Of a stretch of 9,161 nucleotides of DNA, positions 1 through 6,899 are shown piece by piece (position 1 is the stretch's first letter; each line of letters starts with the position of its first letter). The position numbers and the translations under genes are program-made. Source of the stretch: Rhodothermota bacterium (GTDB lineage: Bacteria > Hydrogenedentota > Hydrogenedentia > Hydrogenedentales > GCA-2746185); NCBI GenBank assembly GCA_009885415.1, contig VFKU01000609.1, forward strand, positions 1-9,161, written 5' to 3'. Under the pieces are notes generated by a model. That model worked only from the letters and a program-made list of their open reading frames with translations, searched no databases and was not told where the DNA came from.

Positions 1-2191
1 CCGGCACGACACCGGTCTCGCTCACGGCGATATTGGCCTTCATCGCGGTGCGCCCGCTGTACCGGTGCGACTGCCGCGGAATTTTCAGCCCGCCGACGCG
101 AAACGAAGCCGGTGCGGCCGCACCGGCGATACGCGCGAATACGGGAATCTCCGTGACCAGTTCGCGGAGGAAGGAATCGAGATCGAGCCATTGCGTGACC
201 ACGCTGTAACCGGCGGCGGTGTTGATGCGGCGCAGCCAGCGCCAACTCTCCGTGATCTCCCCTTCGGGACGGAGCACTTCCATGAAGCGCTGCGCACGGC
301 CGATGTTGTTCACCAGCGTGCCCGCGCCCTCGGCGAAAGTCGCTGATGGCAAAACCGTGTCCGCTTTCATCGCGGTCGGCGTCATCGTATGGTCGACAAC
401 GAGGACATGTTCCGCCTTCTCGAACATGGCGTCCACGAGCGCGGCGTCCGCGCGGCGATACAGGTCGTTTTCGAGCACGATGAGCGTGCGTGCTTTGCCG
501 TCAAGAATCATCTTCGCGGCGTGTTCGAGATCGCCGCCGCCGATAAGCCCAAGGCCGATCGTGTTCGACTCGAGCGCGGTGAATTCGATGCCCGCGGTGG
601 TCTTGCCGTTGCGCCGCAAGGCCCAGGCCACGTTCGCGGCCGCACGAATGACGGCGGCGCTCCCGCACGAAGGCCCGGAGATGATCAGGGGGCGGTCGGC
701 CGCCAGCAGGTCCTGCGCGATGCGTCCGGCCAGTGCACGCACTTCTTCCGATATCTCGCCCGGGTCCGGCGCATCGGGCGTAATCGCGTGCGCAACGGCG
801 AAGCCGAGCTGCGCGATCGCGTCCGGCGCCGCCCGGAAAGTCTCGGTGGCCACGTCGTCGAGTTTACCGCCATAGGGCGCGGCGATATAGAGCGGACCGC
901 GCTGGCCGTCGACGGCGCGACTTGCCGGAAGAACGTTCCAGTCAGGGATCCCCATCTTGCGCGCGATCGCGCGCGGACGATTGTGCACCGTCTGTCGCAC
1001 GCTCAGCGCCGCGATCGGCGCGACGTTGGTGAGGTCTTCGCCGAGAATAAAGACCGCGTCGTGGTCTTTGATCATCCCCACGCTCGGCTGACGCGCCGGA
1101 CCGAGCAGCACCGCCTCCAGAATGGCGGAGAGCATGGTGCACTCGTTTTTTGAAATGCCCTGATAGAAATTATCCGCGCCGACGAGCATCCGGAGCGCGA
1201 AATTCGCCTCGAGCGAGGCGCGGGGCGATCCGATGCCGACCGCCGGCCCGCCGTCACGAATCAGCGTGCCGAGCAGTTGCGTGGCCTGGTCGCGCGTGAC
1301 TTCGCGAAACTCGTTCTTGTCCTTCGATCCGGCGACGCGGCGCATCGGCTGCTTGGGCCGGCGCGGGGCGTTCACAAATTCATAACCGTAGCGCCCGCGG
1401 TCGCAGAGGAAGTATCCGTTCACGTCGCGGTTATACCGGTTGCGGATGCGGCGCAGTTCGCCATAGCGTTCACCCGGAGAAATGTTGCACCCGAGCGCGC
1501 AATGCACGCAGACAGACGGGGCTGTGGTGTAATCCCAACGGCGCGTAAAATGTTTCTTCAGCGTCTTGTCGGTGAAAACGCCGGTGGGACACACTTCGAC
1601 GAGGTTGCCGCTGAACTCGCTCTCCAGCGTCCCGTCTTCGTGCCGTCCGAAGTACACGTGGTTGTGACTGGAGAACACATCGAGGTCGTTGCCGCCCGCG
1701 TAGTCTTTGTAATACCGGACGCAGCGGTAGCACTCGATGCAGCGGTTCATCTCGTGGTTGATGAGCGGGCCGAGGTCTTGGTTGTTGTAGGTCTTTTTCT
1801 CGAAGCGATACCGGCGATAGTTGTGCCCGGTCATCAGCGTCATGTCCTGCAAGTGACATTCGCCGCCTTCGTCGCACACGGGGCAGTCGTGCGGATGGTT
1901 CGTCATCATCCACTCGATGATGTTCGCGCGGAACGCGCGCGATTCCGGGTCGTCCACCGAGATGCGCAGGCCGTCGGTCGACGGCGTCATGCACGACATC
2001 ACGAGCCGGCCCTGCTTGTCGTTCTCGTCCTTGTACTGCTTGACGGCGCACTGACGGCACGCGCCGACCGAACCGAGCGCCGGATGCCAGCAGAAATACG
2101 GCACGTTCAGGCCGAGTTCGATGAGGGACTCGAGTAAATTCTCGTTGCCCTGAATCTCAAACGGCTTGCCGTCTATGTAAATCTTCGGCAT
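1..2191 (-). CDS. nuoG: NADH-quinone oxidoreductase subunit G (NuoG), 3' end cut by window edge
   Basis: Largest peripheral-arm subunit of complex I; it carries electrons from NuoF through a chain of Fe-S clusters. The ATG at 2191 opens a frame of 730 codons with no stop, running off the left edge. Visible residues: a 2Fe-2S ferredoxin-like domain (C34, C45, C48, C67; cluster N1b), a His-Cys cluster (H99-x3-C103-x2-C106-x5-C112; N5), a 4Fe-4S site (C151, C154, C157, C201; N4) and C228-x2-C231-x3-C235-x27-C263, the N7 site that many NuoG proteins have lost. A degenerate molybdopterin-oxidoreductase-like domain follows. The frame stays collinear with E. coli NuoG as I recall it, including a HRYSGRTAM segment near the edge, so roughly the last 180 residues should be missing (E. 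coli NuoG is about 908 aa). It starts 3 nt after the nuoF stop and has a GGAG ribosome site inside the end of nuoF, so it is clearly co-transcribed. Family assignment is near certain. Confidence 0.97.
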   Translation of the reverse strand, partial: MPKIYIDGKPFEIQGNENLLESLIELGLNVPYFCWHPALGSVGACRQCAVKQYKDENDKQGRLVMSCMTPSTDGLRISVDDPESRAFRANIIEWMMTNHPHDCPVCDEGGECHLQDMTLMTGHNYRRYRFEKKTYNNQDLGPLINHEMNRCIECYRCVRYYKDYAGGNDLDVFSSHNHVYFGRHEDGTLESEFSGNLVEVCPTGVFTDKTLKKHFTRRWDYTTAPSVCVHCALGCNISPGERYGELRRIRNRYNRDVNGYFLCDRGRYGYEFVNAPRRPKQPMRRVAGSKDKNEFREVTRDQATQLLGTLIRDGGPAVGIGSPRASLEANFALRMLVGADNFYQGISKNECTMLSAILEAVLLGPARQPSVGMIKDHDAVFILGEDLTNVAPIAALSVRQTVHNRPRAIARKMGIPDWNVLPASRAVDGQRGPLYIAAPYGGKLDDVATETFRAAPDAIAQLGFAVAHAITPDAPDPGEISEEVRALAGRIAQDLLAADRPLIISGPSCGSAAVIRAAANVAWALRRNGKTTAGIEFTALESNTIGLGLIGGGDLEHAAKMILDGKARTLIVLENDLYRRADAALVDAMFEKAEHVLVVDHTMTPTAMKADTVLPSATFAEGAGTLVNNIGRAQRFMEVLRPEGEITESWRWLRRINTAAGYSVVTQWLDLDSFLRELVTEIPVFARIAGAAAPASFRVGGLKIPRQSHRYSGRTAMKANIAVSETGVVP

Positions 2192-2194
2192 CGG

Positions 2195-3481
2195 CTATCT
2201 CCACGCGCACCGCTTGTCGCGGATGTGGCGGTCGAACTCGTCCTTGAAGCGCACGAGCGCGCTGCCGAGAGGGGCCATCGCGCCGGGCGCGAGCGCGCAG
2301 AAGGTCAGGCCCATGCCCAGCGATTTCGTGTGGCCGCGCAGCATGTCGAGGTCCTCGGGCCGGCCCTCGCCGTTTTCGATCGCCGCCATCACCTTCTGAA
2401 TCCACGGCAACCCGTCGCGGCAGGGCGTGCACCAGCCGCAGGACTCCTGCGCGAAAAACTGGATCAAGTTGTGCACCATACCCACGGGGCAGGTCTTGTC
2501 ATCGAGCACAATCATCGTGCCCGTGCCCATGCGGCTGCCGACTTTGCCGACGGTGTCGAAATCCATCTGGACGTCGAGATGTTCGGGCCCGACAAAATCC
2601 GTCGACGCCCCGCCGGGAATGATCGCGCGCAGCGTGTGGCCGTCGCGCATCCCGCCGGCCAGATCGAGAATCTCGCGGATCGTCGTGCCCAGCGGCAACT
2701 CCCATAGGCCGGGACGCTTCACCTTGCCGCTCACGCCAAAAAGCTTCGTGCCGCCGTTCGGCGTGCGGCTCAGGCCCTTGAACCACTCCACCCCGCGATT
2801 AACGATGTGCGGAAGGTTGCTGAGCGTCTCGACATTGTTCACGATCGTGGGCTTGCCCCACAGCCCGCTGATCTGCGGAAAGGGCGGCTTCGTGCGCGGC
2901 GTCGCGCGCTTGCCCTCGAGCGCGTTGAGCAGCGCAGTCTCCTCGCCGCAAATGTAGCGGCCGATGCTCATGTGCAGATACAGGTGAAGCGTGAACCCGC
3001 TCCCGAGAATGTTCTCGCCGAGATAGCCGGCCGCGCGCGCCTCGTCGATGGCGCGCAGAATCCGCTCCTCGGCGACGGTATACTCGCCGCGCAGGAAAAT
3101 GTAGGAGGTCTCCGCCTGAATGGCAAAGGCCGCCAGGATCACGCCTTCGATTAACTGGTGCGGATTGCCCTCGAGCAGCAGCCGGTCCTTGAAGGTGCCG
3201 GGCTCCATCTCGTCCGCGTTCACCACAAGATATTTCGGCCGCGGCGCGTCGGGCCCCATCGGCACCAGCGCCCATTTCACGCCCGTCGGGAAGCCCGCGC
3301 CGCCGCGTCCGCGCAAATTCGCAGTCTTGACGAGTTCAGTCACGCCCGCGGGCGACATCTTGCCGAGCGCCGTGCGGATCGCGGAGTAGCCGCCGGCCGC
3401 TTCGTATTCCTTCAGCGACAGCGCGGCGCCGTCGGGCCGGAGGTCCCCGGTGAGCGGCCGTTCTTTGGCGGCTTCGCTCAT
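2195..3481 (-). CDS. nuoF: NADH-quinone oxidoreductase subunit F (NuoF), NADH- and FMN-binding
   Basis: Entry point of complex I: it oxidises NADH, passes electrons to FMN and then to cluster N3. The protein has 428 residues (E. coli about 445). A glycine-rich flavin/nucleotide segment LRGRGGAGFPTG lies at 56-67, an NADEMEPGT loop at 88-96, the RYICGEETAL nucleotide-site motif at 175-184, and the N3 ligands are C348-x2-C351-x2-C354 and C395. The ATG at 3481 overlaps the nuoE stop as ATGA (3478-3481) and has GGAG 8 nt upstream. A longer in-frame reading up to 3967 runs through nuoE in another frame and is not the real start. Oddity: residues 172-174 read S-I-G where the family signature is G-A/M-G, just before RYICGEE. 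The C-terminus ends soon after the N3 domain, without the extra tail of the E. coli protein. Confidence 0.97.
   Translation of the reverse strand: MSEAAKERPLTGDLRPDGAALSLKEYEAAGGYSAIRTALGKMSPAGVTELVKTANLRGRGGAGFPTGVKWALVPMGPDAPRPKYLVVNADEMEPGTFKDRLLLEGNPHQLIEGVILAAFAIQAETSYIFLRGEYTVAEERILRAIDEARAAGYLGENILGSGFTLHLYLHMSIGRYICGEETALLNALEGKRATPRTKPPFPQISGLWGKPTIVNNVETLSNLPHIVNRGVEWFKGLSRTPNGGTKLFGVSGKVKRPGLWELPLGTTIREILDLAGGMRDGHTLRAIIPGGASTDFVGPEHLDVQMDFDTVGKVGSRMGTGTMIVLDDKTCPVGMVHNLIQFFAQESCGWCTPCRDGLPWIQKVMAAIENGEGRPEDLDMLRGHTKSLGMGLTFCALAPGAMAPLGSALVRFKDEFDRHIRDKRCAWR
2199..2202 (-). promoter_or_regulatory. Ribosome binding site of nuoG
   Basis: GGAG on the minus strand, 7 nt before the nuoG ATG at 2191 and lying within the last codons of nuoF. 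It fixes the nuoG start and shows that translation restarts right after the nuoF TAG. Confidence 0.7.
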
Positions 3482-3951
3482 CGGTAAGGCTCCAAAAGTT
3501 CTTTCAGCGCCGCGAGATTCACATCGCGGTGCAAATCGCGGTCGATCATCAGCGCCGGCGCGTGGTCGCAACACCCGAGACACTGGTTGGGCACTACGGT
3601 GAAGCGGCCGTCCGGCGTCGTCTGCCCCATGCCCACCCCAAGATGCTTGAGCAATCCATCCCGCAACGCATCGTAGCCCATGACCCAGCAACTCACGCTC
3701 GCGCAAATACGGATGACGTGCCGGCCCACCGGGCGGCGGTGAATGAGATTGAAAAACGTCGCGACGCTGTCGAGTTCGTGAGAGCTCATGCCCAGGTACG
3801 CCGCGACCTCCCGAATGCTCTCGTCGTCGATCCAGCCCCGGTGCCGCTGGACAATGCGCAGCGCCTCCGTGCACGCGGCCGCACGGTGCTGCGGCTCGTG
3901 GATGTGCGAGTCGATTTCTTTTTTGATGTCTTCCGTCAACATCGCCGTCAC
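3478..3951 (-). CDS. nuoE: NADH-quinone oxidoreductase subunit E (NuoE), 2Fe-2S thioredoxin-like subunit
   Basis: Small subunit of the NADH dehydrogenase module; it pairs with NuoF and holds the off-path cluster N1a. It is 157 residues, with an N-terminal helical region (about 1-75) and a thioredoxin-fold 2Fe-2S domain. Cluster ligands are C83-x4-C88 and C124-x3-C128, within CASVSC and QCLGCCD. The PVGRHVIR and GQTTPDGRFT segments match E. coli NuoE as I remember it. C127 is an extra cysteine next to ligand C128, where E. coli has Asn. The start is uncertain: GTG at 3951 overlaps the nuoCD stop as GTGA (3948-3951), while an ATG at 3942 (154 aa) has a GGTGA ribosome-site-like run 5 nt upstream. 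Either way translation is coupled to nuoCD. The stop overlaps the nuoF start by 4 nt. Confidence 0.95.
   Translation of the reverse strand: MTAMLTEDIKKEIDSHIHEPQHRAAACTEALRIVQRHRGWIDDESIREVAAYLGMSSHELDSVATFFNLIHRRPVGRHVIRICASVSCWVMGYDALRDGLLKHLGVGMGQTTPDGRFTVVPNQCLGCCDHAPALMIDRDLHRDVNLAALKELLEPYR
3490..3493 (-). promoter_or_regulatory. Ribosome binding site of nuoF
   Basis: GGAG on the minus strand, 8 nt before the nuoF ATG and inside the 3' end of nuoE. It supports the short start at 3481 over the longer upstream reading. Confidence 0.7.
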
Positions 3952-5702
3952 CGGTCCACGTCCGCAAGCACGTAGTCCATGCTGCCGAGAATCGCCAGCA
4001 GGTCGGACACCGTCACGCCCCGGCCAAGCAAGGGCAGCATTTGCATGTGCGGAAATGACGGCGTGCGAATGCGCGTGCGGTACGACATCGTGTTTCCGTC
4101 GCTGATGAGAAAATAGCCGTACGCGCCCTTGCTGCCTTCAATACCAGAGAAGGCCTCGCCGCGCGGGATGATCGGCCCCCAGCTCACATTGAGGAAGTGG
4201 TCGATCAGCGTTTCGATGTCGTGCATCGTGCGATCTTTGCGCGGGGGCGTCGTGAGTGGGTGATCGGACTTGATATGCCCCTCGGGCATGTTGCGCATGC
4301 ACTGCCCGATGATGCGCAGGCTCTGCCGCATTTCTTCGATGCGCACCTGCGCGCGCGCATAACAATCGCCGGCGGCCGCGAGCGGCACGTCGAATTCAAA
4401 ATTCTCGAAACCGCAGTAGGGCCGCTTCTTGCGCAGGTCCCAGTCGAAACCGCAGGCGCGCAGGCCCGGGCCGGTGACGCCCCACTCGATGGCTTCCTTG
4501 GCGGTATAGGCCCCCACGCCGATCGTCCGCTTCTTGAAAATCCGGTTCTTCATCAGCGAGTTGTCATAATCGCGCAGACGCGGCGGAAAATAGTCGATGA
4601 AGTCCTGCACCATCTTTTCCCAGCCGCGCGGCAAATCGTGCGCGACCCCGCCGATGCGAAACCAGCTCGGATGCATGCGCCCGCCGCAGATCGCTTCGAC
4701 CACGCTCAAAATGCGCTCGCGATCGTTGAACATGAAAAAAGTCGGCGAAAGCGCGCCGAGATCCTGCGCGAAGGTGCCGTACCACACCAGATGGCTCGCT
4801 ATGCGGAAAAACTCCGACATCATCACGCGAATCATCTGCGCGCGCGGCGGCACCGTGATCCCGGCCAGGGTCTCGACCGCGAGCAAGTACGGCAGGTTGT
4901 TCATCACGCCGCTGAGATAATCGATCCGGTCGGTGTACGGGATGAACGTATGCCAGGTCTGCCGCTCGCCCATCTTCTCCGCGCCACGGTGGTGGTAGCC
5001 GATATCCGGGATCGCGTCCATAATTTCTTCGCCGTCGAGCTGCAGGATGATGCGCAGCAGCCCGTGCGTGCCCGGATGGTGCGGCCCGAGGTTCAGGAAA
5101 AGGTAGTCGAATTCTTCCGTACCGCGCTTGAGACCCCACTCTTCCGGGCGGAATTCCATCGCCTCCTGTTCGCGGGCCAACTTCTCGTCGGGCAATTGAA
5201 ACGGCGCGATCTCGGTCGCGCGCGCCGGATGGTCCTTGCGCAGCGGATGGCCCACCCACGTATTGGGCATCAGAAGCCGGCGAAGGTTCGGGTGCCCGCG
5301 AAAGGTCACGCCGAGCAAGTCCCACGCCTCGCGCTCATACCAATTCGCCGCGGGCCACAAATCGGAAATCGTGTCCGCCTCCGGCGACTCACCCATCAGC
5401 GCTACTTTCAGCCGCAAATCTTCATTGCGCTCAAAGGAAAGCAGGTGGTACACGAGCGTGTATTCGCCCAGGCCCGATTGCAGCCCGCGATCGGCGCGCA
5501 CGCGCTCGTCGATCGCAAAAAGATCATAAAGCAGCGGATAGGGCCGCGAGATTCCGTTCTTCAGGTGACTGAGCACCGGCTTGATCGACGACGGCTCGAC
5601 CCAAAACGTGGGCACGCCGTCGCGCGTCTCGGTGTCGGGGCGCAGCGTATCAGGAAAGCGCGCGCTGAGTTCGTCAAAAATGGTGGATGTAGTCGCAAGC
5701 AT
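3948..5702 (-). CDS. nuoCD: NADH-quinone oxidoreductase fused subunits C/D (NuoCD)
   Basis: Connecting-module protein that helps form the quinone-binding pocket at the base of the peripheral arm. A single 584-aa chain joins NuoC and NuoD, as in E. coli (about 600 aa); many other bacteria keep them separate. The NuoC part (about 1-170) contains the family signature around 121-131 (WYEREAWDLLG) followed by the RGHPNLRRLLMP segment. A charged linker spans about 170-198. The NuoD part begins with LGPHHPGTHG at 205-214, whose H209 and H213 correspond to the conserved histidines near the quinone headgroup, then IGYHHRGAEKMGERQ at 234-248 and YTDRIDY. It ends in the usual C-terminal Arg after YVLADVD. 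The ATG at 5702 is the only good start: the frame is closed upstream by the nuoB TAG, 11 codons earlier, with no other start codon between. I see no clear ribosome site in the 33-nt gap. Confidence 0.97.
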   Translation of the reverse strand: MLATTSTIFDELSARFPDTLRPDTETRDGVPTFWVEPSSIKPVLSHLKNGISRPYPLLYDLFAIDERVRADRGLQSGLGEYTLVYHLLSFERNEDLRLKVALMGESPEADTISDLWPAANWYEREAWDLLGVTFRGHPNLRRLLMPNTWVGHPLRKDHPARATEIAPFQLPDEKLAREQEAMEFRPEEWGLKRGTEEFDYLFLNLGPHHPGTHGLLRIILQLDGEEIMDAIPDIGYHHRGAEKMGERQTWHTFIPYTDRIDYLSGVMNNLPYLLAVETLAGITVPPRAQMIRVMMSEFFRIASHLVWYGTFAQDLGALSPTFFMFNDRERILSVVEAICGGRMHPSWFRIGGVAHDLPRGWEKMVQDFIDYFPPRLRDYDNSLMKNRIFKKRTIGVGAYTAKEAIEWGVTGPGLRACGFDWDLRKKRPYCGFENFEFDVPLAAAGDCYARAQVRIEEMRQSLRIIGQCMRNMPEGHIKSDHPLTTPPRKDRTMHDIETLIDHFLNVSWGPIIPRGEAFSGIEGSKGAYGYFLISDGNTMSYRTRIRTPSFPHMQMLPLLGRGVTVSDLLAILGSMDYVLADVDR

Positions 5703-5735
5703 CGGAGTCGTGGACGGCCGGCCGAAAGCGCCGGA

Positions 5736-6368
5736 CTAGACGGTGTCGGTCGGCCGCAGATCTCCCGTGTGTTTGCGTTGTTCCCGTTTGAGATCGCGCA
5801 TGCAGGGGCGCTCGGGTTTCACCACTTCCTGCGGGCCGACCATCCAGCTCAACGGTCGGCGTTCCTTGCCAATCGTGTCTTGCAACATGACCAACGCTTC
5901 GAGAAACGCCTCGGGGCGCGGCGGGCAACCGGGCACATACACATCCACCGGAAGGAACTTGTCCACCCCCTGCACCACGCTGTAAATGTCGTACATCCCG
6001 CCCGAATTCGCGCACGCGCCCATCGAGATCACCCAGCGGGGCTCCATCATCTGATCGTAAAGCTGCCGGACGACCGGCGCGACCTTGATGAACACCGTGC
6101 CCGCGACAACCATGACGTCGGCTTCGCGCGGCGTGGCCCGAATCACTTCGGAGCCGAAGCGCGCCAGGTCGTATTTACTGGTCAGACTGGTCGCCATCTC
6201 AACGAAACAACAAGACAGCCCAAAGTTAAACGGCCACACCGAATTCTTCCGGCCCCAACTCACGAGGTCTTGCAGGCGCGTCAACACGACGCTTTCGCGG
6301 ACCGCATCGACGAGCGGTTTCGCGGTCCCGGTGGTTTGTCCCGTTGGCTTCGTGAGTGACCAGTCCAT
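5736..6368 (-). CDS. nuoB: NADH-quinone oxidoreductase subunit B (NuoB), N2 cluster subunit
   Basis: Carries the terminal 4Fe-4S cluster N2, which reduces quinone at the interface with NuoD. It is 210 residues. The N2 ligands are the tandem C53-C54 (GLSCCFVEM), C119 (GACANSGGMY) and C148 (VPGCPPRPE). The NSVWPFNFGLSCC and KERRPLSW segments are typical of the E. coli-type subunit. I chose the ATG at 6368 because MDWSLTKP lines up with the E. coli N-terminus MDYTLTRI and follows an AGGGGG ribosome site; a TTG at 6392 would overlap nuoA and add 8 Arg-rich residues. The gap to nuoA is 7 nt. Oddity: the loop usually read K-M-A-P is K-V-A-P here (V96). The stop (TAG) is in the same frame as the nuoCD start 33 nt later. 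Confidence 0.97.
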   Translation of the reverse strand: MDWSLTKPTGQTTGTAKPLVDAVRESVVLTRLQDLVSWGRKNSVWPFNFGLSCCFVEMATSLTSKYDLARFGSEVIRATPREADVMVVAGTVFIKVAPVVRQLYDQMMEPRWVISMGACANSGGMYDIYSVVQGVDKFLPVDVYVPGCPPRPEAFLEALVMLQDTIGKERRPLSWMVGPQEVVKPERPCMRDLKREQRKHTGDLRPTDTV

Positions 6369-6371
6369 GCG

Positions 6372-6377
6372 CCCCCT
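6372..6377 (-). promoter_or_regulatory. Ribosome binding site of nuoB
   Basis: AGGGGG on the minus strand overlaps the nuoA TAG stop and ends 3 nt before the nuoB ATG at 6368. It decides between that ATG and the upstream TTG at 6392. Confidence 0.55.
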
Positions 6378-6750
6378 ACTTCTTCGAGTCAAGCGCGCCG
6401 AGGCGCCAGAGGTAAACGAGGGCCGCGGCCAGCGACAGGATAAACACGGAGATCGAGAAGTACCCGGGCCAACCCAACTCTCTCACTGCAATGGCCCACG
6501 AATAAACGAAGACGGATTCCAAGTCGAAGATGACGAAGAACACGGCAAAGAGATAAAAGTCCGCCGAAAGCCGGACCCGCGCCGAACCGGTGGACGCGAT
6601 GCCGGATTCGTAAGGCTGGATGTTCTTTCGGTTGAGCGTGCGTCCGCCCAACAAATACGAACTCACCACCATACCCGAAACGACGACGAGGACCCCGACA
6701 AAATAGAGGCCCAAGGGCCAAAATACGGGCAATTCCGCGCCTGTTGGCAT
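6376..6750 (-). CDS. nuoA: NADH-quinone oxidoreductase subunit A (NuoA), membrane subunit
   Basis: Small membrane subunit of complex I with three transmembrane helices; it sits near the quinone channel and next to NuoH. It has 124 residues from the ATG at 6750. Hydrophobic segments lie at about 10-34, 65-88 and 97-117. Between helices 1 and 2 is the conserved loop with PYESG (46-50) and SARVRLSADFY, and helix 2 carries the conserved acidic pair D76 and E78 (FDLE). I chose the ATG at 6750 because the helix 1 offset matches other NuoA proteins; the frame is open to a TTG at 6816, but that adds a polar leader with no family counterpart. An AGGA lies 12 nt upstream (6763-6766), a rather long spacing. 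First gene of the nuo cluster, preceded by the 182-nt control region. Confidence 0.95.
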   Translation of the reverse strand: MPTGAELPVFWPLGLYFVGVLVVVSGMVVSSYLLGGRTLNRKNIQPYESGIASTGSARVRLSADFYLFAVFFVIFDLESVFVYSWAIAVRELGWPGYFSISVFILSLAAALVYLWRLGALDSKK

Positions 6751-6800
6751 CCGTGGATGTAATCCTAGCGTTCTCGAAGATCGATCGGAATACGGAGAAA

Positions 6801-6816
6801 TTGGCCCCCCGGCCAA
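6801..6816. repeat. Perfect inverted repeat in the nuoA leader (TTGGCC-N4-GGCCAA)
   Basis: Six-base arms with a four-base spacer form a perfect dyad 50 nt upstream of the nuoA ATG. On the minus strand the spacer is GGGG. An 8-bp palindrome, AAGATCTT, abuts it at 6816-6823, and GATCGATC lies a little closer to nuoA. It could be an operator or an RNA hairpin in the leader; there is only a three-base T run after it on the minus strand, so a terminator is less likely. The symmetry is seen directly; the function is inferred. Confidence 0.35.
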
Positions 6817-6869
6817 AGATCTTAGACCCCATCGCCAGCTTGCCGGACGACGTGTCCAAGACGGGGATC

Positions 6870-6899
6870 AGTCTAACGAAAAGCCCCGCGGGACTTCAA
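6870..6899 (-). promoter_or_regulatory. Possible sigma70-type promoter for the nuo operon
   Basis: Minus strand: TTGAAG (6894-6899) as -35, an 18-nt spacer, and TAGACT (6870-6875) as -10; each box matches the consensus at 4 of 6 positions. Transcription would start near 6863 and leave a leader of about 110 nt containing the inverted repeat at 6801-6816. It overlaps the terminator-like hairpin, so both may not be real. Such matches arise by chance and the host's promoter rules are unknown. Confidence 0.22.
6881..6896 (-). terminator. Terminator-like hairpin after dedA
   Basis: On the minus strand AAGTCC-CGCG-GGGCTT folds as a 6-bp stem (one G-U pair) with a 4-nt loop, followed by TTCGTT. It starts 36 nt after the dedA stop. 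The stem is short and the T run is broken, so termination may be weak or partial, letting some transcription pass from dedA into nuo. Confidence 0.35.

Noticed and set aside
65..1153. Several plus-strand open frames opposite nuoG (65-346, 219-875, 389-1153)
   Set aside because: The minus strand here is an uninterrupted NuoG frame with clear homology; the plus-strand products show no domain or membrane pattern of their own.
3482..3967. Upstream extension of nuoF to give a 590-aa protein
   Set aside because: The extra part reads nuoE in the wrong frame and looks like low-complexity Arg/Gly sequence; the ATGA overlap and GGAG site mark the real start at 3481.
4197..6359. A 720-codon open frame on the plus strand opposite nuoCD and nuoB
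   Set aside because: It lies antisense to two certain genes, its protein is Arg/His/Ala-rich with no recognisable motif, and long antisense frames are common in GC-rich coding DNA that lacks A/T-rich codons.
6369..6392. Longer NuoB starting at a TTG (6392)
   Set aside because: It overlaps nuoA and adds an Arg-rich octapeptide; the ATG at 6368 matches the E. coli N-terminus and follows a G-rich ribosome site.
6751..6816. Longer NuoA starting at a TTG (6816)
   Set aside because: The added 22 residues are polar, have no counterpart in the family and cross the inverted repeat; the ATG at 6750 gives a normal-length NuoA.
6785..6830. TAAGAT (minus strand, near 6819-6824) as a -10 box for nuoA
   Set aside because: The only -35-like TTGGAC lies about 29 nt further upstream, far outside normal spacing.
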